Translations under genes and position numbers: made by a program
Shown here: positions 7,883-14,320 of the stretch, piece by piece
Position numbering within the stretch: the first letter of the stretch is position 1
Layout of the letters: each line of letters opens with the position of its first letter
Assembly (NCBI GenBank): GCA_001438985.1
Contig: LIAZ01000005.1
Span: forward strand, 1 to 23,323
DNA: 23,323 nt
From: Acidimicrobium sp. BACL17 MAG-120823-bin42
Lineage (GTDB): Bacteria; Actinomycetota; Acidimicrobiia; Acidimicrobiales; Ilumatobacteraceae
Direction: 5' to 3'
The notes under the pieces: model-generated
Told to the model about the DNA's origin: nothing
Databases searched by the model: none
What the model saw: the letters and a program-made list of their open reading frames with translations, nothing else

Positions 7883-8919
7883 TCTTTCCTGGTCAATCAA
7901 ACGACGAACTCGCAGAGATCATCACCACTGAAGAACTGTTGTTAACAGCGCAGACAATTGCACAACTGCAACTTCCTAACGGAATGATCCCATGGTTTCC
8001 GCACGGACATTGTGACCCGTGGAACCATGTTGAAACAGCAATGGCTCTCGACATCATGGGCATGCACGATCACGCACAGCGTGCATACAGTTGGCTTGCA
8101 GATATTCAGCGTGTTGATGGAAGTTGGCACAACTATTACATGCCTGATGGCACTCTTGAAGACGCCAAACTTGACACGAATGTGTGCGCATACATCGCGA
8201 CGGGAATCTGGCACCACTATCTGATCACTCGCGATGAAGCGTTTATCCGCGTGATGTGGCCAACAGTTAAACGGGCACTGACATGGGTTCTTGGCATGCG
8301 TAAAGACGACGGAACCATCTTGTGGGCCTGCGAAACCGACTCGCGCCCATGGGATTATTCACTGCTCACTGGGTCATCGTCCATTCGGCACTCATTGCAC
8401 TGCGGAGCAAACATCGGAGCAGTACTTGGCGAAAGTCAACCCGAATGGCGTGCCGCCGCCGACACGATTGACCATTTGATTAGCACCGATCAAAGCGTCT
8501 TCGAACCAAAACTTCGCTGGGCAATGGACTGGTATTACCCCGTGCTCACTGGGGCAACCATCGGAGCTGAAGCGAAGTCTCGCCTGAGCAACCAATGGGA
8601 CGAGTTCATCATTGATGGTCGTGGCGTGCGTTGTGTCAACGACGAAGACTGGGTGACCGCAGCCGAAACCGCCGAATGCTCACTTGCTCACACTGCCGCA
8701 GGCGAACTGGATAAGGCCAAAGAATTGCTGTCGTGGACACGTGCTCACCGCAATGCTGATGGCTCATATTTCACCGGAATTGTTTATCCAGATCGAATCG
8801 TGTTTCCTGCAGACGAACGAAGCGCATACACGGCCGCTGCAGTGATCCTTGCCGCCGATGCAATTTCGCAAGCCACACCCGCGTGGAACATTTTTCTGAG
8901 TAGCACGGTTATTGATTGA
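7879..8919 (+). CDS. Alpha/alpha-toroid protein of the 'prenyltransferase' annotation group
   Basis: A 346-residue soluble protein with repeated helical-hairpin units rich in aromatic residues and histidine. Examples are IPWFPHGHCDPWNHVETAM near residue 40, SWLADIQRVDGSWHNYY, VCAYIATGIWHHYL, LLTGSSSIRHSL and MDWYYPVLTGA. Repeats of 'Q-x-x-DGSW' type are what lead databases to call such proteins prenyltransferase or squalene-cyclase-like, but the same fold occurs in six-hairpin glycosidases. I recognise the family as one that accompanies GT4 and SAM-methyltransferase genes in other actinobacteria; its reaction is not known to me. It starts with GTG, overlapping the upstream methyltransferase stop. 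Its 3' end overlaps the convergent gene at 8909 by 11 bases. No signal peptide or membrane segment is seen. Confidence 0.8.
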   Translation: MIFPGQSNDELAEIITTEELLLTAQTIAQLQLPNGMIPWFPHGHCDPWNHVETAMALDIMGMHDHAQRAYSWLADIQRVDGSWHNYYMPDGTLEDAKLDTNVCAYIATGIWHHYLITRDEAFIRVMWPTVKRALTWVLGMRKDDGTILWACETDSRPWDYSLLTGSSSIRHSLHCGANIGAVLGESQPEWRAAADTIDHLISTDQSVFEPKLRWAMDWYYPVLTGATIGAEAKSRLSNQWDEFIIDGRGVRCVNDEDWVTAAETAECSLAHTAAGELDKAKELLSWTRAHRNADGSYFTGIVYPDRIVFPADERSAYTAAAVILAADAISQATPAWNIFLSSTVID

Positions 8920-9565
8920 CACATGGCTTGACGCGTTGCAATATGCGCAACGAGCCCGTGGCCGACACTTCAACAAACTCACCCGAGTTGATTGCAGGAA
9001 GATAGATCTCTTCATACGGTGCTTGTCCGCCCAACGCCGGATCACTAAACACATCGTGAATCGCTAACACACCGCCAACACACACATGAGGCGCCCACGC
9101 TATGTAATCATTGCGCGCAACCTCTCGACCGTGTCCGCCATCAATAAACAAGAATTGAATCTCATCTGTCCACGTTGCGGCGATCACCGGTGAGTCACCG
9201 ATGATTGGCGTTACGTGGTTCTCTAACTTTGCGCGACGCATCGTTTCTTGAAAATGTGGGAATGTGTTGATGAGTCCCGTTTTAGGATCCACCAATGCTG
9301 GATCGTGCCATTCCCAGCCGGGTTGATTCTCTTCTGAACCAGCATGATGATCGATTGCGTACAGCGTTGTGCCACACAGACCAGCTGCATGACCGAGCCA
9401 AACCGTGCTTCGACCGCAATACGATCCGATTTCAACGAAGGGTTTGCCTTGCCCCGATGTTCCCGCGTCGACCGCAGCCGAAAACAGTGCATCCCCCTCG
9501 GCTTCGGGCATAAAACCTTTGGTGCTGAGCGCAACTTCTTTCATTGTTGCAACAAGCATGACCAT
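8909..9565 (-). CDS. Class I SAM-dependent methyltransferase (Methyltransf_24 / CmcI-like)
   Basis: A methyltransferase-fold protein of about 218 residues, unlike the one at 7154. Seen: PFVEIGSYCGRSTVWLG as the SAM-binding motif I, TTLYAIDHHAG as the acidic strand-2 region, and IQFLFIDGGHGREVARNDYIAW followed by GGVLAIHDVF, the metal/SAM-side motif of the Methyltransf_24 family (related to CmcI and rhamnosyl O-methyltransferases). It converges on the toroid gene with a tail overlap of 11 bases. The start is uncertain among ATG codons at 9565, 9559 and 9544; I chose 9565 because TAGCGT (complement of 9574-9579) lies eight bases before it and no Shine-Dalgarno site marks the others. It is probably functionally part of the GT4 locus. 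Confidence 0.82.
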   Translation of the reverse strand: MVMLVATMKEVALSTKGFMPEAEGDALFSAAVDAGTSGQGKPFVEIGSYCGRSTVWLGHAAGLCGTTLYAIDHHAGSEENQPGWEWHDPALVDPKTGLINTFPHFQETMRRAKLENHVTPIIGDSPVIAATWTDEIQFLFIDGGHGREVARNDYIAWAPHVCVGGVLAIHDVFSDPALGGQAPYEEIYLPAINSGEFVEVSATGSLRILQRVKPCVNQ

Positions 9566-9621
9566 AACGCGCAACGCTACAACAACGAGCAACACGGGCA
9601 GATTGCTGGCAACATAGAGCT

Positions 9622-10476
9622 ATGGCATCCCCCCTCCAAGATCTCGTTACCCTGCTCGACCTCGAAGCAATTGAAGTCAATATTTTTCGCGGACAGTCAC
9701 CTGACGAAAACCGCCAACGCGCATTTGGTGGTCAAGTAGCTGGTCAAGCACTTGTTGCTGCATCGCGCACCATTGACGAACCAGGCAGACACGTGCATTC
9801 CTTGCACGCATATTTTCTGCGCTCCGGCGACCCGGGCGTTCCGATTTTGTACGAAGTGGATCGCATTCGTGACGGCAAAAGTTTTTCGACGCGTCGTGTT
9901 GTTGCAATCCAACACGGCAAAGACATCTTCAACTTGCATGCAAGTTTTCAGAGACCGGAAGAAGGCCTCGAGCATCAAATTTCAATGGTTGAAGGTACGC
10001 CAGACCCAGAATCACTGCCTGATTTCAAAACACGGATGGAGCCATACAAAGAAAAACTTGGCGAATGGTACGACCGACCTCGCCCAATTGACCAACGTTA
10101 TGTTGATGGCGACCCATTTCGCCGTAAAGGTAATCCAATGCCCGGTCAACGAGTATGGATCCGCGCCGACGGCACACTTCCCGACGACAACGTGTTGCAC
10201 GCCTGCATCGTCACCTATGCAAGCGACATGACATTGCTCGACACCGCGCTGCTACCCCATGGTTTGGCATGGACCGACGGTTCGGTTCAGATGGCCAGCC
10301 TTGATCACGCCATGTGGTTTCACCGCCCATTTCGTGCTGATGAGTGGCTGTTGTACCAGCAGTCATCCATCTCGACATCTGGTTCACGAGGACTTGCCCA
10401 GGGCCACATCTTCACCCAAGGCGGCACTCTGGCCGTGACTGTTGTTCAAGAAGGGCTCACTCGCCTCGCCAGATAA
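9622..10476 (+). CDS. tesB: Acyl-CoA thioesterase II
   Basis: A 284-residue double-hotdog thioesterase that hydrolyses medium- and long-chain acyl-CoA to free acid and CoA in the cytosol. Seen: the N-terminal hotdog with FRGQSPDENRQRAFGGQVAGQALVAA; the central HSLHAYFLRSGDPGVPILYEVDRIRDGKSFSTRRVVA block; ASDMTLLDTAL carrying the catalytic Asp; SLDHAMWFHRPFRADEWL; and the C-terminal LAQGHIFTQGGTLAVTVVQEG with the catalytic Gln. Length and motif order match E. coli TesB. It is divergent from the methyltransferase at 9565 and convergent with mreB. The start ATG is at 9622; I see no strong ribosome site. Family identity is secure, physiological substrate unknown. Confidence 0.95.
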   Translation: MASPLQDLVTLLDLEAIEVNIFRGQSPDENRQRAFGGQVAGQALVAASRTIDEPGRHVHSLHAYFLRSGDPGVPILYEVDRIRDGKSFSTRRVVAIQHGKDIFNLHASFQRPEEGLEHQISMVEGTPDPESLPDFKTRMEPYKEKLGEWYDRPRPIDQRYVDGDPFRRKGNPMPGQRVWIRADGTLPDDNVLHACIVTYASDMTLLDTALLPHGLAWTDGSVQMASLDHAMWFHRPFRADEWLLYQQSSISTSGSRGLAQGHIFTQGGTLAVTVVQEGLTRLAR

Positions 10477-10495
10477 CGCCGCGCAGTTAGCGGCG
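10477..10495. terminator. GC-rich stem-loop between convergent tesB and mreB
   Basis: CGCCGC (10477-10482), a seven-base loop, then GCGGCG (10490-10495) form a perfect six-base-pair hairpin starting right after the tesB stop and covering the mreB stop codon. It sits exactly where both convergent transcripts end. It has no T-tract on either strand, so it would be an atypical terminator; Rho-dependent ending or RNA-end protection are alternatives. Confidence 0.4.
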
Positions 10496-11491
10496 ACTAT
10501 CCATGAACATGCCCCGCAATGCGGAGAAGTTCTCAACACAGTGGCCAGCACCCAGCACTACAGCCTCGAGGGGCTGATCGCTCATATTTACTGGCACGCG
10601 TGTATCGCGCTCGATCCGTTCGGCCAGCCCGCGCAACAGCGCACCGCCACCCACCAGGTACATGCCACGTGTGAGGAAATCTTGCGAAAGCTCCGGTGGC
10701 GCAACAGCCAAACAGCGAATCACAGAAGCCACCATTTGCGCAACAACATCTTCAATGGCTTCACGAATTTCTTGTGCTGTCAAAACAACTGTCTTGGGAA
10801 GCCCGCTCACTAAGTCGCGTCCGCGAACTTCTGCATCGCGATCTTGCGGAGTTGCCATTGCACTACCCACACTGATTTTGATCTCTTCTGCAGTGCGCTC
10901 ACCAATCGCTAGTCCATGCACGCGGCGCACATGACTTTGAATTGCGGCATCAATATCAAAACTGCCAACTCGCACTGCTTCAAGAGCAACGATTCCACCA
11001 AGTGAAATCACAGCGGTTTCTGTTGTGCCACCACCAATATCAATCACCATGTTGCCAACAGGCTCGTTGATTGGCAAGTCTGCACCAATAGCTGCGGCCA
11101 TAGGCTGTTCGAGCAACTGTGCATCTGCTGCACCTGCGCGACGTGTTGCATCAGTGACCGCACGACGCTCCACTTCAGTAATCGCAGACGGCACACAAAT
11201 CAACACTTTCGGACGCGAAAAGCGAGACACACCTGCACGCTGCAACAACAACCGAATCATCTTTTCGGTAATTTCAAAGTCGGTAATTGCGCCACCACGA
11301 AGCGGCCTCACCGCAACGATGTAACCCGGGGTCCGACCGATCATTCCCCAAGCCTCATGACCGGTTGCGAGCACCTCTCCCGTTCGGCGATTGACCGCAA
11401 TTACCGAGGGTTCATTGATCACAATTCCTTTACCCTGCATATATACAAGGGTGTTTGCAGTACCAAGGTCGATTGCTAAGTCACGTGCCAT
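10487..11491 (-). CDS. mreB: Rod-shape determining protein MreB (bacterial actin)
   Basis: A 334-residue actin-fold ATPase that forms membrane-bound filaments guiding lateral wall synthesis. Seen: phosphate-1 loop AIDLGTANTLVYMQGKG near residues 6-22, VRPLRGGAITDFE, CVPSAITEVERRAV, LLEQPMAAAIGADLPI, phosphate-2 loop MVIDIGGGTTETAVISLGG, and the adenosine motif YLVGGGALLRGLAERI near the end. Length matches MreB (330-345). It stands last in a leftward group after moaE and a small membrane protein; no mreC, mreD, pbp2 or rodA is adjacent, so the usual mre cluster is not present here. The start is the ATG at 11491, six bases after the preceding gene's stop. Confidence 0.95.
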   Translation of the reverse strand: MARDLAIDLGTANTLVYMQGKGIVINEPSVIAVNRRTGEVLATGHEAWGMIGRTPGYIVAVRPLRGGAITDFEITEKMIRLLLQRAGVSRFSRPKVLICVPSAITEVERRAVTDATRRAGAADAQLLEQPMAAAIGADLPINEPVGNMVIDIGGGTTETAVISLGGIVALEAVRVGSFDIDAAIQSHVRRVHGLAIGERTAEEIKISVGSAMATPQDRDAEVRGRDLVSGLPKTVVLTAQEIREAIEDVVAQMVASVIRCLAVAPPELSQDFLTRGMYLVGGGALLRGLAERIERDTRVPVNMSDQPLEAVVLGAGHCVENFSALRGMFMDSRR

Positions 11492-11497
11492 ATCGCA

Positions 11498-11716
11498 TTA
11501 CCGCCCTTGCTGCCGTTCGCGAGATTCCTGCAGTTGCTGCCTCAGATGAGCGCGAGAATCGTCGGATAGTGCATCGAGGTGACGGTGAAACGCAGCCATT
11601 CCATTGTTGCGATTCACTTTCTGTCCCTCTTGCCACACGAGATAAGTAAGAGTCAGTGCTGATACAACAGAAATGGCTGCGAACAAAATTGTTAGCGGAG
11701 TCATACCGATAATCAT
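11498..11716 (-). CDS. Small single-pass membrane protein, unknown function
   Basis: A 72-residue protein with one N-terminal transmembrane helix (about residues 5-25, ending LTYLVWQEG) and a charged, helix-prone cytosolic tail rich in Arg, Gln and Glu (SRAHLRQQLQESRERQQGR). It is placed between moaE and mreB on the same strand. The ATG at 11716 shares a base with the moaE stop (TGATG), which suggests translational coupling; a GTG one codon earlier and an ATG five codons later are alternatives. I do not recognise the family. The mreB neighbour makes a membrane-scaffold role conceivable, but this is only position-based. Confidence 0.7.
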   Translation of the reverse strand: MIIGMTPLTILFAAISVVSALTLTYLVWQEGQKVNRNNGMAAFHRHLDALSDDSRAHLRQQLQESRERQQGR

Positions 11717-12189
11717 CACGACTTCGCTTTCATCACGTCTTCAATGTTGGTGATGTGTTGTGCGCTTTGCGACCAATCACTTCCGTCACCCCATTCCTCA
11801 CGTTTCCAAATTGGCACCGTTGACTTCAGCGCATCAATTCCAAATCGTGCAGCAACAAATGCTTCTGGTCGATGTGGTGATGAAACAACGATGAGCACTG
11901 AAGACTCACCAAGCTGTAATTGACCAACCCGATGCAGGATGGCAATGCGACCTAGGTCCGGCCATTGAACACGCATCTGTTCAGCAATTGCCGAGCACTT
12001 TGGCACGACCTCTTCCTCGTATGCCTCATACGTCAACGCTCGGACATCTGTACGACCCTCAGAATGATCACGCACGGTTCCCGAGAACAGCACTACTGCA
12101 CCGCATCGCGGAAGAACTGCCCAGTCGTATGCTTCTCCAGCGCGCAATGGCTGATCGGTCAACTCAATCCACGTCTCACCGTCGTGCAT
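11716..12189 (-). CDS. moaE: Molybdopterin synthase catalytic subunit
   Basis: The large subunit of molybdopterin synthase, which with thiocarboxylated MoaD turns cyclic pyranopterin monophosphate into molybdopterin. Seen (157-residue form): CGAVVLFSGTVRDHSEGR with Arg40, LTYEAYEEE, HRVGQLQLGESSVLIVVSSPHRPEAF, and the catalytic lysines Lys122 and Lys129 in DALKSTVPIWKREEW, with the seven-residue spacing of E. coli Lys119/Lys126. The frame is open farther upstream. ATG at 12189 gives the usual family N-terminus, but GTG at 12204 is preceded at six bases by TACGCT and may be the true start. No moaD, moaA or moaC lies nearby. Confidence 0.92.
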   Translation of the reverse strand: MHDGETWIELTDQPLRAGEAYDWAVLPRCGAVVLFSGTVRDHSEGRTDVRALTYEAYEEEVVPKCSAIAEQMRVQWPDLGRIAILHRVGQLQLGESSVLIVVSSPHRPEAFVAARFGIDALKSTVPIWKREEWGDGSDWSQSAQHITNIEDVMKAKS

Positions 12190-12249
12190 ATTTTGGCGAG
12201 TCACAAGATCAGCGTACCCGAGGTGGGCGACGTGCCTTGTGAAGTTGGT

Positions 12250-13128
12250 GTGACTAACCTTCGGCACGTGACGAATTCGCATCACCACGAAGATTCTGAA
12301 GATCACTCCGATCATTCTGGTGAAGTCTTTTTCAATGCACCGTTACCCCCATACGATCGGCGCTGGCGACATCCGAGCGAGCTCGCAGACGAAGCGGGCC
12401 ATTCCAATAACGCGCCCACACTGACATCTTCAACCTTCCGTTCGCTTGCCAGCGTCGCGGCGATCGCCAGTGTGGTACTTTCCTCCGTCCTCGTGTGGGT
12501 CGTCACCCCGCGTTCGGCGCAGTTTCAGATTCGGCCAACTGAACAGGTGCTCATGTCTGCCCAGGATGAGACGATGGCTGATCCCAATATTTCAATTGGA
12601 GTTCTCGACCAATCAACGGCCTTTGCGCTTCCCCTCACCATGAGTGGATACTTCATTGCAACCAATGCCAATCTCACACCAAACCTTGAGGTCTACGTTC
12701 GATTCCCGAATGGCCAAACCGAGTTGCTTCGCGTACTCGAAATTGAAGAAGACACAAACATCGCGTGGTTGCACTCAGTAGATACAAAAACTCATGAGTT
12801 CTCGTCGTTGCATGAAGGGATCGCACCTCCAAATACCGCACTCACAGAATTTCAACAAGGTGACCAACTTTTCATTGCATCACCATATGAAGGAATGCAC
12901 CGCGCGACTATTGCGATTTCCAGTGTCAAGAAACAATCACAAGCACAGCAACAAATTATGTGGCCTGTGGATTATTCGTTACATGATCATTGTTCCGGTG
13001 CCGCGCTGAACAGCGCGCAACAACTTGTTGGCTGGTGTGTCGAAATTGACGGCGCGCGATGGGTGGTTTCCACTCGCCACTTAGTCGAGGTGTTGCATAG
13101 GCTAGAGGACAATGTCGGACAGCCCTAA
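12250..13128 (+). CDS. Membrane-anchored trypsin-fold (HtrA-like) protein with degraded triad
   Basis: A 292-residue protein: His/Asp-rich cytosolic N-terminus (HHHEDSEDHSDH near residues 11-22), the motif DRRWRHPSEL near 36-45, one transmembrane helix (about 65-86), then an extracytoplasmic domain resembling the HtrA protease fold. Against the usual HtrA landmarks, 'TNAHV' reads TNANL (His to Asn141), 'TDLAVL' reads TNIAWL (Asp to Asn170), and 'NSGGPL' reads CSGAAL with Ser249 kept. A conventional triad is therefore not present, and it is probably a pseudoprotease. The start is GTG at 12250 (GAAG six bases upstream); the open frame reaches far back through moaE, which it cannot use, and a second in-frame GTG is at 12268. 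The 3' end overlaps the next gene by 17 bases. Confidence 0.78.
   Translation: MTNLRHVTNSHHHEDSEDHSDHSGEVFFNAPLPPYDRRWRHPSELADEAGHSNNAPTLTSSTFRSLASVAAIASVVLSSVLVWVVTPRSAQFQIRPTEQVLMSAQDETMADPNISIGVLDQSTAFALPLTMSGYFIATNANLTPNLEVYVRFPNGQTELLRVLEIEEDTNIAWLHSVDTKTHEFSSLHEGIAPPNTALTEFQQGDQLFIASPYEGMHRATIAISSVKKQSQAQQQIMWPVDYSLHDHCSGAALNSAQQLVGWCVEIDGARWVVSTRHLVEVLHRLEDNVGQP
13098..13103 (+). promoter_or_regulatory. Candidate -10 element TAGGCT before the DUF2342-type gene
   Basis: TAGGCT lies within the 3' end of the preceding gene, eight bases before the ATG at 13112. A weak AGAGG follows in the gap, so an ordinary ribosome site is also possible; read-through from the upstream gene is an alternative source of expression. 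Confidence 0.35.
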
Positions 13129-14320
13129 CGAAAGCCCATTTTCCGGTCTGCCATTTTTTGGCGACATGGCAAAAGCAATGTCTTCCCAAGGGCCCTTGCA
13201 GTGGGACGTGGCTCGCCAAACGGCAATGATGACAGCCCTTTCTGGTGCCTCAAGCGAACCCAACGTTGATCCTGCAGCACGCGTTGGAATCGAACAATTA
13301 GTTCCTATTGCCGACCTTCACGTCCGCAACCACACCGGACTCGACACCGTAACAGCAGGCAAGGACCCACGTGTCGTTGTCGTCAACCGCTCAATGTGGG
13401 TTCACCACACGCTCGAGTCGTACAAGCCGTTGTTTACCGAACTTGCTCAATCGCTGAGTGCTACACCTGCAACTAGTTCAACCGAGATTGATTCGCTGCA
13501 GGACGATCCAATGGCCAACATGATGGCCTCTCTCAACAAAATGATGGCACCAGCAATGATGGGCATGTCGGTGGGAACAATGGTTGGCCAATTAGCACTG
13601 AGAACATTTGGTCAATATGACTTGCCACTCCCACGCGAACCGCGTGATCAAATTCTGATTGTGATTTCTAATGTTGATGAGTTTGCATCCGATTGGAGCC
13701 TTGCAACTGACGACATGCGCATGTGGGTACTCATCCATGAACTCACCTCTCATGCTGTGTTGACATCGCCGCACATTCGCGAGGCACTGAGTGCCGCACT
13801 GAGTTCATACATCGCGGCATTTTCACCCAATCCACATGCGCTGATGGACCGACTCACCAACATGGATTTAGGAACGGGTGATCCAATGGCAATGATGCAG
13901 AAGTTTCTTACAGACCCGACAATCATTCTTGGTGCCGTTCGTTCAACTTCTCAAGAAACCCAAGCACCAGCACTTGATGCCAAGGTCGCTGCAATTATCG
14001 GTTATATCGACCATGCTGTCGACGCGGTTTCTGCTTCACTTCTCGGCGGCAGTTCGCAGATCAGCGAAGCCGTCCGCAGACGACGTGTTGAGGCATCGCC
14101 GAGCGACACCTTTGTCGAACAATTGCTCGGCTTACGGCTCACTCGTGATCAGGTTCAGCGTGGCCACGCATTTGCTGCTGGCGTCGTCGAGCGCGCGGGT
14201 CAATCAGGTTTGTCGGCCCTCTTTGCCAGCCCCGATAATTTGCCAACGCCAAGCGAGCTTGATGCTCCAGGACTATGGCTGGCACGGCTCAATATTGAGC
14301 AACGCGACATTGGCGACTAG
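13112..14320 (+). CDS. DUF2342/zincin-type 'zinc-dependent metalloprotease' family protein with altered HEXXH
   Basis: A 402-residue soluble protein of the actinobacterial DUF2342 (zincin_2) group. The N-terminal SPFSGLPFFGDMAKAMSSQG is the Gly/Met-rich opening typical of that family. Further on are LQWDVARQTAM, a DLHVRNHTGLD segment, a Met-rich helix (NMMASLNKMMAPAMMGMSVG, about 137-156) and FGQYDLPLPREP. Where the family carries HEXXH, this protein has HELTSH at residues 209-214: His209 and Glu210 are present but residue 213 is Ser, with His one place later, so a normal zincin site is not formed. The C-terminal half (RRRRVEASPSDTFVEQLLGL, RDQVQRGHAFAAGVVERAG) is well preserved. Start ATG overlaps the preceding gene by 17 bases; the end overlaps the convergent MFS gene by 4. 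Function unknown. Confidence 0.8.
   Translation: MSDSPNESPFSGLPFFGDMAKAMSSQGPLQWDVARQTAMMTALSGASSEPNVDPAARVGIEQLVPIADLHVRNHTGLDTVTAGKDPRVVVVNRSMWVHHTLESYKPLFTELAQSLSATPATSSTEIDSLQDDPMANMMASLNKMMAPAMMGMSVGTMVGQLALRTFGQYDLPLPREPRDQILIVISNVDEFASDWSLATDDMRMWVLIHELTSHAVLTSPHIREALSAALSSYIAAFSPNPHALMDRLTNMDLGTGDPMAMMQKFLTDPTIILGAVRSTSQETQAPALDAKVAAIIGYIDHAVDAVSASLLGGSSQISEAVRRRRVEASPSDTFVEQLLGLRLTRDQVQRGHAFAAGVVERAGQSGLSALFASPDNLPTPSELDAPGLWLARLNIEQRDIGD

Noticed and set aside
9344..9739. Open frame on the plus strand opposite the Methyltransf_24 gene
   Set aside because: It is antisense to a recognisable methyltransferase and runs into tesB; composition is typical of a shadow frame.
11965..12249. 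N-terminal extension of the trypsin-fold protein across moaE
   Set aside because: It is antisense to the well-supported moaE coding region and its residues look non-protein-like; GTG at 12250 fits better.
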